This document shows, in pieces, positions 49,188 through 61,100 of a stretch of DNA of 64,000 nt. The first letter of the stretch is position 1. Each line of letters opens with the position of its first letter. The notes under the pieces are model-generated. The model ran no database searches. It was not told where the DNA came from and saw nothing but the letters and a program-made list of their open reading frames with translations. The position numbers and the translations under genes were made by a program. Origin of the DNA: Aspidapion aeneum (lineage: Eukaryota; Arthropoda; Insecta; Coleoptera; Brentidae); NCBI GenBank assembly GCA_963576565.1, contig OY755044.1, forward strand, positions 56,348,108-56,412,107, read 5' to 3'.

Positions 49188-50585
49188 GATAAAGCAAGTC
49201 AACAAAAATATAATTTTTTTGAACTTTAACTTATCTGTAGGAGCTACCAGCATTCATACCTTATATACTTTTGCGGACTCTGGGGGGGGGTCGGCTCGGT
49301 TTTGAGAGGGGGGTGTTCGGTTCAGTTCGGTAAGGGGAGCGCGGGTAAGTAAAGTAGAACCGCTGCACATAGGAGTATTCGTATCATAAAACGGGACAAA
49401 ATTATTTGTTGTGTTGTGTTGCAATTTCTTTGAATTAAATTATTTGAGACACGCGCGTATCTATAGGGATGAGGAAAACGAAAATTTCCCCTCCCAAAGT
49501 CAAAATTATAAAATTTTATTCACTTTTGACACACAGAATACGCCTTCTGGTTTCTATGCATAATTTTTTTAAAGACTAGCCATTGATATCCCCCCCAATG
49601 AAATTCCCAGATCCGCCCCTGTTCATGTTGCTAATTTTTTGATATGATATTACTTTTTTAAATTATTGGTCACCGTTTTATGCAATTTTATTTTATAGGC
49701 GTAAACCATAGGGGTAAAACAAGTTTTTTGCTAAACCAAAAAATGGTTAGCAAATTATTCATTGCATAGTCTTTGCCATGAATAACAATGACAAATAATT
49801 TTAAGAATTAATTTTTATTGAAAGCCTACAACATTTATACATTTACACTAAAAACAATAAAAAATAAATATTTTTTTATACTTTTAGTTGTTTAAAAACT
49901 AAAAGTGGCAGATAAAAATTATTCTGCCAGTTGAATTCTTTAATAAAAAAAACTATAAAAATCAGTTTACATCAATATGAAATTTCCATAACTAAAAAAG
50001 TTATAGGCCCCCTCCCAACATGCAGACTTCTCAAAAGCCCCCCGTAGCTTCAAAACATGCAATATTAAGATGCGGTTTTCACCTTTAATCATCTTTTGAA
50101 AATTGAGGCTTGCAAGTGGGAGTATGTTTTTTTCTATCTATCCTAGAAATACCTAAAACCGCCAAAAACTGCGAATTGTACATATTTTTTTATTTTTCTT
50201 GCTTTTAATTGCTTTTTTATTTGTTTTTGTACATTTTTTGTACCAAGTTGAAGAAATTTGAATCTTAAAAAAAAAGAATTTTCATATGTAAAAAAATCAT
50301 GTCACATCTTTTTTTTACACGCACCCCTTTGAAGGCATATAAGCAGTGGCGGTTTCTTCATAAGTGTGCACATTTACTGTGCACTCCCAAATTTTATTTC
50401 AAAATATATTAAAATTTGATCATTCTTTAACTAATAATTTCATCATAAAGTATCAATAAACCCCAAAATGAATTTACCAAAGACTTGAATACTAACTAGA
50501 AATTAATAACCGGTATGTATTTGTTTGTATTCGGATGGTGGATGAGTAGGTCGGCTCGCGCCACGCTTTCCAGGACTTAAACTAA
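49188..50585. other. Gene-free DNA with one small TIR element
   Basis: Copy 2 of the small TIR element lies at about 49458-49622 (compare 35191-35352). A CAGTGGCGGTTTCTTCATA segment at 50345 resembles a hAT-type end but has no clear partner. No gene is seen. Confidence 0.5.
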
Positions 50586-51135
50586 AGGAGCGCGTTCAGA
50601 TTGGACGTCGGTGGTGGCACGGGCGCGTCCTGGCCGTTCAGATTGCATCCGGTGTGCATTTGGTTAGACTTTACTCTGGCGTTCAGATTGCAGGTAAATT
50701 TTTACCGGATGCACACTTTCGCACAATCCTTTAATTTCTAACCTTTACAACATATTATGTGTATTATTTATTATTTGCTTTAATTTTTTTTTCGGCCTTA
50801 AAATCAGTGCTCAAATTTTGACTAGGTACTTACTAGGTAGAAATGAATAACCAAATTAGTACTCATTCTCATAACTTCATTTTGTATAAATTTGGTGTTG
50901 GACGAAAACACGAGAGTGGTTCAACAAAAACGTTCGGTCTTTTTAAAAAAGCACAAGAAAAAAAATTACTTTGGAAATATAATGCATTACATATGACAGT
51001 TATCAACTGATCAGCTGCAAGATGAAAATCGTTCAGATTGAAGAATCGATCCGACGCGACCACGCACCGTCACACACCGGCCGGGGTAACGCCCTTTACT
51101 AGACGCACAGCGGGTGTTTCGATCTGAATGCGCTC
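50586..51135. mobile_element. TIR element with GGAGCGCRTTCAGATYG ends
   Basis: GGAGCGCGTTCAGATTGG at 50586 returns inverted as CGATCTGAATGCGCTCC near 51120-51135, with internal repeats of GTTCAGATTG (50640, 50690, 51030). It is noncoding and about 550 bp. Its right portion (50923 onward) is duplicated in the right arm of the palindrome, where the copy is cut off. Confidence 0.7.
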
Positions 51136-51556
51136 CAGGCATCGTAGGTGTTATATTGTATTCTAGTTATGAAATATAGAAAGATAGAACAGAATCTGGT
51201 CCTTATTTAGATTGTGTTCTTGTACAGAAATTGAGAGGATCGATACCGCCTGCACTCCGTGATGCAACCCGCGCCAACGGTTACCGTTGGCTGTTGAAGC
51301 ACCTTGGGTGCACTCTGAATTCGTGCACTGAGGCAATTTGACGTTATCGATCGGGCCGTTTTGTTTTGATTTCGACGATTCCGTAGTTAATAACGAGAAT
51401 GGCGGAGGTATCTAATTCTGATAGCATTAGCGTGCTATATTTAAACACAATAACATAATTGAATTTTCTTCTTTACCAACCTGGTAGAATAATTATCATT
51501 CTGTTAATATAAAGCGCATTAACTCTAGTATGATAATATAAACAAAATCTGTAAAC

Positions 51557-51559
<3 letters not shown>

Positions 51560-51640
<81 letters not shown>
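51560..51640. repeat. (AT)n microsatellite, left arm
   Basis: 81 bp; the mirrored tract in the right arm is 55086-55120. Confidence 0.96.
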
Positions 51641-51643
<3 letters not shown>

Positions 51644-51921
51644 ACCAAACAATACAATAAAAGATTTCTATATCGCCCATTAAAGCCATATACTTAATAG
51701 AAGATTCGGAACTAGTTAGACGTTAAAAAAAACATAACAGATAATCTAACTAAACCTAATCTGACCTAACCTCATAAAAATAGAAAGTTTCAAAAATCTA
51801 ACCTGACAAAACCTAATCAAATCTAGCCGAAACAAACCGAATCAAAGCAAACTGAACCAACAATTTTTTTCAAAAAAAAAACTTTTCTGACTTCTTTCCC
51901 GGGATCCTAGAGGGTGCGAAT

Positions 51922-53270
51922 CCGAACCGAACCGAACCGAACCGAACCGAACCGAACCGAACCGAACCGAACCGAACCGAACCGAACCGAACCGAACCGA
52001 ACCGAACCGAACCGAACCGAACCGAACCGAACCGAACCGAACCGAACCGAACCGAACCGAACCGAACCGAACCGAACCGAACCGAACCGAACCGAACCGA
52101 ACCGAACCGAACCGAACCGAACCGAACCGAACCGAACCGAACCGAACCGAACCGAACCGAACCGAACCGAACCGAACCGAACCGAACCGAACCGAACCGA
52201 ACCGAACCGAACCGAACCGAACCGAACCGAACCGAACCGAACCGAACCGAACCGAACCGAACCGAACCGAACCGAACCGAACCGAACCGAACCGAACCGA
52301 ACCGAACCGAACCGAACCGAACCGAACCGAACCGAACCGAACCGAACCGAACCGAACCGAACCGAACCGAACCGAACCGAACCGAACCGAACCGAACCGA
52401 ACCGAACCGAACCGAACCGAACCGAACCGAACCGAACCGAACCGAACCGAACCGAACCGAACCGAACCGAACCGAACCGAACCGAACCGAACCGAACCGA
52501 ACCGAACCGAACCGAACCGAACCGAACCGAACCGAACCGAACCGAACCGAACCGAACCGAACCGAACCGAACCGAACCGAACCGAACCGAACCGAACCGA
52601 ACCGAACCGAACCGAACCGAACCGAACCGAACCGAACCGAACCGAACCGACCCGACCCGACCCGAACCGAACCGAACCGAACCGAACCGAACCGAACCGA
52701 ACCGAACCGAACCGAACCGAACCGAACCGAACCGAACCGAACCGAACCGAACCGAACCGAACCGAACCGAACCGAACCGAACCGAACCGAACCGAACCGA
52801 ACCGAACCGAACCGAACCGAACCGAACCGAACCGAACCGAACCGAACCGAACCGAACCGAACCGAACCGAACCGAACCGAACCGAACCGAACCGAACCGA
52901 ACCGAACCGAACCGAACCGAACCGATCCGAACCGAACCGAACCGAACCGAACCGAACCGAACCGAACCGAACCGAACCGAACCGAACCGAACCGAACCGA
53001 ACCGAACCGAACCGAACCGAACCGAACCGAACCGAACCGAACCGAACCGAACCGAACAAACCGAACCGAACCGAACCGAACCGAACCGAACCGAACCGAA
53101 CCGAACCGAACCGAACCAAACCGAACCGAACCGAACCGAACCGGACCGAACCGAACCGAACCGAACCGAGCCGAGCCGAGCCGAACCGAACCGAACCGAA
53201 CCGAACCGAACCGAACCAAACCGAACCGAACCGAACCGAACCGAACCTAACTGAACCGAACCTAACCTAA
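51922..53270 (+). repeat. (CCGAA)n array
   Basis: About 1.35 kb, almost pure to 53050 with rare variants (CCCGACCCGACCCG at 52650; GATCC at 52924), then more mixed (CCAAA, CCGGA, CCGAG) and grading into CCTAACCTAATC near 53260, i.e. the insect telomere unit CCTAA. Open in all six frames (EPNRT, SVRFG), not coding. Confidence 0.98.
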
Positions 53271-53330
53271 TCAAACTAAACTACAACCCTGCTAATTAGG
53301 TTTGGTTGGGTACGGTTAGGTTTGGATAGG

Positions 53331-54804
53331 TTCGGTTGGTTCGGTTAGGTTCGGTTCGGTTCGGTTCGGTTCGGTTCGGTTCGGTTCGGTTCGGTTCGGT
53401 TTGGTTCGGTTCGGTTCGGTTCGGTTAGGTTCGGTTCGGTTCGGTTCGGTTCGGTTCGGTTCGGTTCGGTTCGGTTCGGTTCGGTTCGGTTCGGTTCGGT
53501 TCGGTTCGGTTCGGTTCGGTTCGGTTCGGTTCGGTTCGGTTCGGTTCGGTTCGGTTCGGTTCGGTTTCGGTTCGGTTCGGTTCGGCTCGGCTCGGTTCGG
53601 TTCGGTTCGGTTCGGTTCGGTTCGGTTCGGTTCGGTTCGGTTCGGTTCGGTTCGGTTCGGTTCGGTTCGGTTCGGTTCGGTTCGGTTCGGTTCGGTTCGG
53701 TTCGGTTCGGTTCGGTTCGGTTCGGTTCGGTTCGGTTCGGTTCGGTTCGGTTCGGTTCGGTTCGGTTCGGTTCGGTTCGGTTCGGTTCGGTTCGGTTCGG
53801 TTCGGTTCGGTTCGGTTCGGTTCGGTTCGGTTCGGTTCGGTTCGGTTCGGTTCGGTTCGGTTCGGTTCGGTTCGGTTCGGTTCGGTTCGGTTCGGTTCGG
53901 TTCGGTTGGGTTGGGTTCGGTTCGGTTCGGTTCGGTTCGGTTCGGTTCGGTTCGGTTCGGTTCGGTTCGGTTCGGTTCGGTTCGGTTCGGTTCGGTTCGG
54001 TTCGGTTCGGTCGGTTCGGTTCGGTTCGGTTCGGTTCGGTTCGGTTCGGTTCGGTTCGGTTCGGTTCGGTTCGGTTCGTTTCGGTTCGGTTCGGTTCGTT
54101 TCGGTTCGGTTCGGTTCGGTTCGGTTCGGTTCGGTTCGGTTCGGTTCGGTTCGGTTCGGTTCGGTTCGGTTCGGTTCGGTTCGGTTCGGTTCGGTTCGGT
54201 TCGGTTCGGTTCGGTTCGGTTCGGTTCGGTTCGGTTCGTTCGGTTCGGTTCGGTTCGGTTCGGTTCGGTTCGGTTCGGTTTCGGTTCGGTTCGGTTCGGT
54301 TCGGTTCGGTTCGGTTCGGTTCGGTTCGGTTCGGTTCGGTTCGGTTCGGTTCGGTTCGGTTCGGTTCGGTTCGGTTCGGTTCGGTTCGGTTCGGTTCGGT
54401 TCGGTTCGGTTCGGTTCGGTTCGGTTCGGTTCGGTTCGGTTCGGTTCGGTTCGGTTCGGTTCGGTTCGGTTCGGTTCGGTTCGGTTCGGTTCGGTTCGGT
54501 TCGGTTCGGTTCGGTTCGGTTCGGTTCGGTTCGGTTCGGTTCGGTTCGGTTCGGTTCGGTTCGGTTCGGTTCGGTTCGGTTCGGTTCGGTTCGGTCCGGT
54601 TCGGTTCGGTTCGGTTCGGTTCGGTTCGGTTCGGTTCGGTTCGGTTCGGTTCGGTTCGGTTCGGTTCGGTTCGGTTCGGTTCGGTTCGGTTCGGTTCGGT
54701 TCGGTTCGGTTCGGTTCGGTTCGGTTCGGTTCGGTTCGGTTCGGTTCGGTTCGGTTCGGTTCGGTTCGGTTCGGTTCGGTTCGGTTCGGTTCGGTTCGGT
54801 TCGG
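53331..54804 (+). repeat. (TTCGG)n array
   Basis: About 1.47 kb, the mirror of the left array but with its own variants (GGCTCGGCTCGG at 53583; GGGTTGGG at 53906; single-base slips near 53563, 54010, 54238 and 54279). The variants do not mirror those on the left, so the two arrays have changed independently. Confidence 0.98.
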
Positions 54805-55082
54805 ATTCACACCCTCTAGGATCCCGGGAAAGAAGTCAGAAAAGTTTTTTTTTTGAAAAAAATTGTTGGTTCAGTTTGCTTTGATTCGGTTTGTTTCGGC
54901 TAGATTTGATTAGGTTTTGTCAGGTTAGATTTTTGAAACTTTCTATTTTTATGAGGTTAGGTCAGATTAGGTTTAGTTAGATTATCTGTTATGTTTTTTT
55001 TAACGTCTAACTAGTTCCGAATCTTCTATTAAGTATATGGCTTTAATGGGCGATATAGAAATCTTTTATTGTATTGTTTGGT

Positions 55083-55085
<3 letters not shown>

Positions 55086-55120
<35 letters not shown>
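55086..55120. repeat. (AT)n microsatellite, right arm
   Basis: 35 bp, shorter than its mirror at 51560-51640. Confidence 0.95.
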
Positions 55121-55123
<3 letters not shown>

Positions 55124-55760
55124 GTTTACAGATTTTGTTTATATTATCATACTAGAGTTAATGCGCTTTATATTAACAGAATGATAATTATTCTACCAGG
55201 TTGGTAAAGAAGAAAATTCAATTGTGTTATTGTGTTTAAATATAGCACGCTAATGCTATCAGAATTAGATACCTCCGCCATTCTCGTTATTAACTACGGA
55301 ATCGTCGAAATCAAAACAAAACGGCCCGATCGATAACGTCAAATTGCCTCAGTGCACGAATTCAGAGTGCACCCAAGGTGCTTCAACAGCCAACGGTAAC
55401 CGTTGGCGCGGGTTGCATCACGGAGTGCAGGCGGTATCGATCCTCTCAATTTCTGTACAAGAACACAATCTAAATAAGGACCAGATTCTGTTCTATCTTT
55501 CTATATTTCATAACTAGAATACAATATAACACCTACGATGCCTGGAGCGCATTCAGATCGAAACACCCGCTGTGCGTCAAGTAAAGGGCGTTACCCCGGC
55601 CGGTGTGTGACGGTGCGTGGTCGCGTCGGATCGATTCTTCAATCTGAACGATTTTCATCTTGCAGCTGATCAGTTGATAACTGTCATATGTAATGCATTA
55701 TATTTCCAAAGTAATTTTTTTTCTTGTGCTTTTTTAAAAAGACCGAACGTTTTTGTTCGA

Positions 55761-56118
55761 GTCGGGTCGGGTCGGGTCGGGTCGGGTCGGGTCGGGTCGG
55801 GTCGGGTCGGGTCGGGTCGGTTCGGGTCGGGTCGGGTCGGGTCGGGTCGGGTCGGGTCGGTTCGGGTCGGGTCGGGCCGGGTCGGGTCGGGTCGGGTCGG
55901 GTCGGGTCGGGTCGGGTCGGGTCGGGTCGGGTCGGGCGAGTAGGGTCGGGTCGGGTCGGGTCGGGTCGGGTCGGGTCCGGTCGGGTCCGGTCGGGTCGGG
56001 TCGGGTCGGGTCGGGTCGTGTCGTGTCGTGTCGTGTCGGGTCGGGTCGGGTCGGGTCGGGTCGGGTCGGGTCGGGTCGGGTCGGGTCGGGTCGGGTCGGG
56101 TCGGGTCGGGTCGGGTCG
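55761..56118 (+). repeat. (TCGGG)n array
   Basis: Starts exactly where the palindrome's right arm stops. Variants include TTCGGG, GCCGGG, four consecutive GTCGT units (about 56018-56036) and a GCGAGTAGGG break. Confidence 0.97.
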
Positions 56119-56621
56119 GTTCGGTTCGGTTCGGTTCGGTTCGGTTCGGTTCGGTTCGGTTCGGTTCGGTTCGGTTCGGTTCGGTTCGGTTCGGTTCGGT
56201 TCGGTTCGGTTCGGTTCGGTTCGGTTCGGTTCGGTTCGGTTCGGTTCGGTTCGGTTCGGTTCGGTTCGGTTCGGTTCGGTTCGGTTCGGTTCGGTTCGGT
56301 TCGGTTCGGTTCGGTTCGGTTCGGTTCGGTTCGGTTCGGTTCGGTTCGGTTCGGTTCGGTTCGGTTCGGTTCGGTTCGGTTCGGTTCGGTTCGGTTCGGT
56401 TCGGTTCGGTTCGGTTCGGTTCGGTTCGGTTCGGTTCGGTTCGGTTCGGTTCGGTTCGGTTCGGTTCGGTTCGGTTCGGTTCGGTTCGGTTCGGTTCGGT
56501 TCGGTTCGGTTCGGTTCGGTTCGGTTCGGTTCGGTTCGGTTCGGTTCGGTTCGGTTCGGTTCGGTTCGGTTCGGTTCGGTTCGGTTCGGTTCGGTTCGGT
56601 TCGGTTCGGTTCGGTTCGGTT
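56119..56621 (+). repeat. (TTCGG)n array, third block
   Basis: Pure TTCGG for 500 bp, followed by TAATTCACACCTTCTAGGATCC (split here as the module TTCACACC + TTCTAGGATCC), the same boundary module as at 54805, then TTAGG-like and related words to about 56800. This is a partial third copy of the arm's inner boundary. Confidence 0.97.
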
Positions 56622-56814
56622 CTAATTCACACCTTCTAGGATCCCGGAAAAGAAGTCAGGAAAGTTTTTTTTTTTTAATTGTTGGTTCAATTTGCTTTGG
56701 TTCGGTTTGATTCGGTTCGGTTAGATTTGATTAGGTTTTGTTAGGTTAGGTTTTTGTTATATCAGATTAGGTTAAGTTAGATTAGGCCAGGGTCAGGTTA
56801 GGTGTAGGTTCCAT

Positions 56815-57085
56815 TGTATTTTCGATATTTTGTGTTTTCGATATTTTGTATTTTCGATATTTTGTTGTTTCGATATTTTGTATTTTCGATATTTTGTATT
56901 TTCGATATTTTGTTATTCGATATTTTGTGTTTTCGATATTTTGTATTTTAGATATTTTGTTGTTTCGATATTTTGTTGTTTCGATATTTTGTATTTTCGA
57001 TATTTTGTAGTTTCGATATTTTGTTATTCGATATTTTGTAGTTTCGATATTTTGTAGTTTCGATATTATGTACTTTCGATATTTT
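56815..57085. repeat. 16-17-bp minisatellite (TTTCGATATTTTGTAT)
   Basis: About 17 units with variants TTGTGT, TTGTTG, TTGTAG. The unit resembles the 16-bp repeat CATCGCTATTTTGTTA of the foldback element at 58110-61163. It abuts the truncated 5' end of RTE relic 3. Confidence 0.93.
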
Positions 57086-57092
57086 AATTCGA

Positions 57093-58109
57093 TATTAATC
57101 GGACCCTCGAAAAAGAAGGAAAAATAATATTTATAGAATACACAGAAATAAATAAAACTATAAGAAACATGATAAACGAAAATAAAAGAAAGAGACCAAA
57201 AATCAAATTTGAGAGAGTTATCGAAAATAACAGAATATGAAATATCTAAGGCCGACTCTAGGTATACATGAAATAATTAAAATAAAGGATTTAAACGGCA
57301 TAGAAACTAACGTTAAAGAGGATATCATAAATATTACACAACTATTCTATACAGAATTATACCAAACGAAAAGGGAACAATCGCGAGAAACCATGAAGAA
57401 ACTTCCAACCAAAAGAAAGAATATAAACTCAGAGCTACAACCTGAAATAAGCAAATCGGAAATAAGGAGAGCATTAAAAAAAAAAAGAAAAATAACAAAT
57501 CACCTGGAAAAGGCGGAGTAACGGCAGAAATCCTCAAGCACAGTGGAAAAGCTGTAGTTGATACCCTCCATATTCTCCTGAATAAAATACTAAATGAAAA
57601 AATATTCCTAAACAAATGGAAAGAATTCATAACCATTATTCTAGACAAGAAAGGCGATAGAGCCGACCTAAAACCTATCGGCCTATAACACTCTTCAATA
57701 TAATTTACAAGCTTTTAACAAAAATATTAACAGATAGACTAACAACAAAATTTGACGGATATCAATCAACAGAACAAGCAGGCTTCAGAAAAGGTTTCAG
57801 TACAGTTGACCACCTATTAACCATAAAAATCTTAATAGAGCGAGCCAATGAATAAAATATTTCACTAGATATTGCGTTTTTAGACTTTGAAAAAGCTTTC
57901 GATAGCATTGAGCACTGGGCAGTAAAAGCATCTTTAATTAATAGCCGAATAGATTACAGATTCACAGACTTAATAGCAAATATATATATAGCGCAGGAAC
58001 AACATTAATCAAAATCCACGAAGGAACCAAGCAAATCCGCATAAGAAAAGGTGTGAGACAGCGTGACACAATATCCCCTAAACTATTAAACGGACAATAT
58101 ATTAACCAC
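57093..58109 (+). pseudogene. RTE-type LINE relic 3, first part: linker and reverse transcriptase
   Basis: Begins at the endonuclease-RT linker (EYTEINKTIRNMI), then INITQLFYTELYQTKREQSR and, after a frameshift near 57500, GVTAEILKHSGKAVVDTLHI and LDKKGDRADL. It then reads DRLTTKFDGYQSTEQAGFRK, GFSTVDHLLTIKILIERANE, a stop, and SLDIAFLDFEKAFDSIEH with the palm Asp. After another shift come RKGVRQRDTISPKL and, following a deletion of roughly 25 codons, NGQYINH. There the foldback element interrupts it; the same frame resumes at 61173. The frame-by-frame continuity over two insertions shows it is one LINE copy. Confidence 0.88.
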
Positions 58110-61100
58110 GGCTCTGGAACGAAATAGCGATGTACAAAATAGCGAGTATTAAAATAGCGGGATCGAAATAGCGACAATCAAAATAGCGATGTAATGAAAG
58201 AGCGACTATCAAAATAGCGATGTAACAAAATAGCGATGTAACAAAATAGCGATTGTAACAAAATAGCGATGTAACAAAATAGCGATGTAACAAAATAGCG
58301 ATGTAACAAAATAGCTACTATCAAAATAGCGATGTAACAAAATAGCGATGTAACAAAATAGCGACTATCAAAATAGCGATGTAACAAAATAGCGATGTAA
58401 CAAAATAGCGATGTAACAAAATAGCGACTATCAAAATAGCGATGTAACAAAATAGCGATGTAACAAAATAGCGACTATCAAAATAGCGATGTAAGTAAAT
58501 AGCGACTATGAAAGAAAATTTTTGGTCAAACACTCAATAAATTGATTTTTGAACAAAGTAGTAGTGGACGATCTCTAAGGGGACTGAAACATCGATGTAT
58601 ACGGCGATATATATTAAAATAGCGACTATCAAAATAGCGATGTATCAAAATAGCATGGATTAAGTCGCGCACTCCATAATAGCGCAGGTCATAATAGCGC
58701 AGGTCATATTAGCGCAGTTCTAAATAATGCATGGCCAAAATAGCACATGGCCAAATTAACGCAGGTCAAAATAGCGTATTACTAAAATAGTAAAGTGCAA
58801 AATAGAACAGGTTGGCAAAATAAATATCGAAACCCAAAAAATCGAAAACACCAAATATCATTGGACAAACGCTATTTTTCTCGGGATCCTGAAGGGTGTG
58901 AATATGAACCGAACCGAACCAAAACGAATCAAAGTAAACCGAACCAGCACATTTTTGCAAAAAAAAACTTTCCTGACTTTTTTCACATCATCCTAGAGGG
59001 TGTAAATTCGAACCGAACCGAACCAGCATATTTTTCAAAAAAAAACTTTCCTGACTTTTTTCACGGGATCCTAGGGGGTGTGAAGGTGTGAATCCAAACC
59101 GAACCGAACCGAACCAAATTTGGTTTGGTTCGGTTCTGATTCACACACTCTAGGATCCCGTGAAAAATGTCAGGGAAGTTTTTTTTTTGAAAAAATATGC
59201 TGGTTCGGTTCAATTTGATTCGGTTCGGATTCACGCCCTCTAGGATCCCGTGAAAAAAGTCCGAAAGTTTTTTTTTGCAAAAATATGCTGGTTCGGTTTA
59301 CTTTGATTCGTTTTGGTTCGGTTCGGTTCGGATGCACACCCTCTAGGATTCCGGGAAAGAAGTGAAGCGCTATTTTGACCTACGCTTTTTGGCTTAAGCT
59401 ATTTTGGTCTGCGCGATTTTGACCTGCGCTATTTTGTAAGACTGCCAACAAAACCTAAAAACCATAAAAATAAAATAATAAAATAAAAAAGTCCTGTTCA
59501 GCCGAGGTGGACTAGGGAACAAGGATAGGATTTGTGATAAAAATTTAATTCAATAAAGGTGTTTTCGTTAAAATTCTTTTTAACAAAAATGTCATCAAAA
59601 TAGCGCTGCTACAAAATAGCACGCATCAAAAACGCGCTCAAAGAGCATTATTAAATACAGCAACTGTTTGACTAAGGAATCTCTTTCTAACATATTTTTT
59701 CAAAAAAAGAACTTCCCGGTCTTGTTTCGCGGGATCCTAGCGGGTGTGTAACAAAACTGAACCGAAACGAACTGAACCGAATCGAAGTATCGGTTTAGTT
59801 CGGTTTGGTTTCACAACCTCTAGGATGCCGGTTCGGTTCGGTTTGGTTTCACACCCTCTAGGATCCCGGGAAAAAATGAGGGAAGTTTTTTTTTTAAATA
59901 TAAGTTAGAATGAGGTTACCGGGAGAATAGCGCGCATCAAAAACGCGCTCAAAAAACATCATTAAAAACAGCAACTGTTTGACTAAGGAATCTCTTTCTA
60001 ACATATTTTTTCAAAAAAAAAACTTCCCTGACTTCTTTCGCGGGATCCTAGCGGGTGTGAAACAAAACTGAACCGAACCGAACTGAACCGAATCGATGTA
60101 TCGGTTTAGTTCGGTTTGGTTTCACAACCTCTAGGATGCCGGTTCGATTTGGTTTCACACCCTCTAGGATCCCGGGAAAAAGTCAGGGAAATTTTTTTTT
60201 TTTTAATATTTGTTAGAATGAGGTTACCGGGAGTGGTAAGTTATAAGAGGCTATTTTGAAGCAGCCCTATTTTGAAACGCGCTATTTTGATGCGCGCTAC
60301 TTTGTAGCAGCGCTATTTTATAGCAGCGCTATTTGAGGCAGCGCCATTTTGATGCACGCGATTTTGTAGCAGCGCTATTTTGTAAGGCGCTATTTTGTAG
60401 CAGCGCTATTTTGATGCGCGCTATTTTGTAGCAGCGCTATTTTGATGCACGCTATTTTGTAGCAGCGCTATTTTTTAGCAGCGCTATTTTGAGGCAGCGC
60501 CATTTTGAAGCAGCGCTACTTTCTAAGGCGCTATTCTGTAGCAGAGCCCTTTTTTAGGCATCGCTTGTTTAATACATTGTTATTTTGATGTCGTTGTTTT
60601 TTTAAAAGCGTTTTCTTACAAGCCCAATGAGTGGGGTTGAGTTATGTATGCTGGGTTGGGTTACGTTATGTTAATGAATTGTTTTTTTTATTGTTTTTTT
60701 TGAATTGATTAGAAATTAGATAAAGTCTCGTCCAAATTTGCATTTTTAATATCGCTATTTTGATACATCGCTATTTTGATTGTCGCTATTTTGATTGTCG
60801 CTATTTTGATTGTCGCTATTTTGATACATCGCTATTTTGGTTGTCGCTATTTTGATACATCGCTATTTTGATATGTCGCTGTTTTGTTACAAACGCTATT
60901 TTGATACATCGCTATTTTGATACATCACTATTTTGATTGTCGCTATTTTGATTGTCGCTATTTTGATACGTCGCTATTTTGTTACATCGCTATTTTGTTA
61001 CATCGCTATTTTGATATGTCGCTGTTTTGTTACAAACGCTATTTTGATACATCGCTATTTTGATAGTCGCTGTTTCGTTACATCGCTATTTTGATAGTCG

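Larger units (their letters stand above)
50923..55757. repeat. 4.8-kb near-perfect palindrome
   Basis: Left arm 50923 to about 53280 and right arm about 53290 to 55757 are reverse complements. Outer ~1-kb segments (50923-51918; 54805-55757) carry only a few differences by eye: e.g. TACTAGACG against TACTTGACG, and the AT tract 81 bp against 35 bp. The inner halves are (CCGAA)n and (TTCGG)n. The centre is CTGCTAATTAGG at about 53289-53300. Arms include the unit GGATCCTAGAGGGTG next to the array and AT microsatellites. No gene is inside. Confidence 0.95.

Noticed and set aside
51922..54804. Ancient head-to-head telomere fusion
   Set aside because: A fusion of chromosome ends would read (TTAGG)n then (CCTAA)n from left to right. 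Here the C-rich array comes first and the G-rich array second, the opposite arrangement.
51842..56710. Long VRFGS and EPNRT frames in the pentamer arrays
   Set aside because: CCGAA/TTCGG repeats contain no stop codon in any frame. They are satellite, not structural protein genes.
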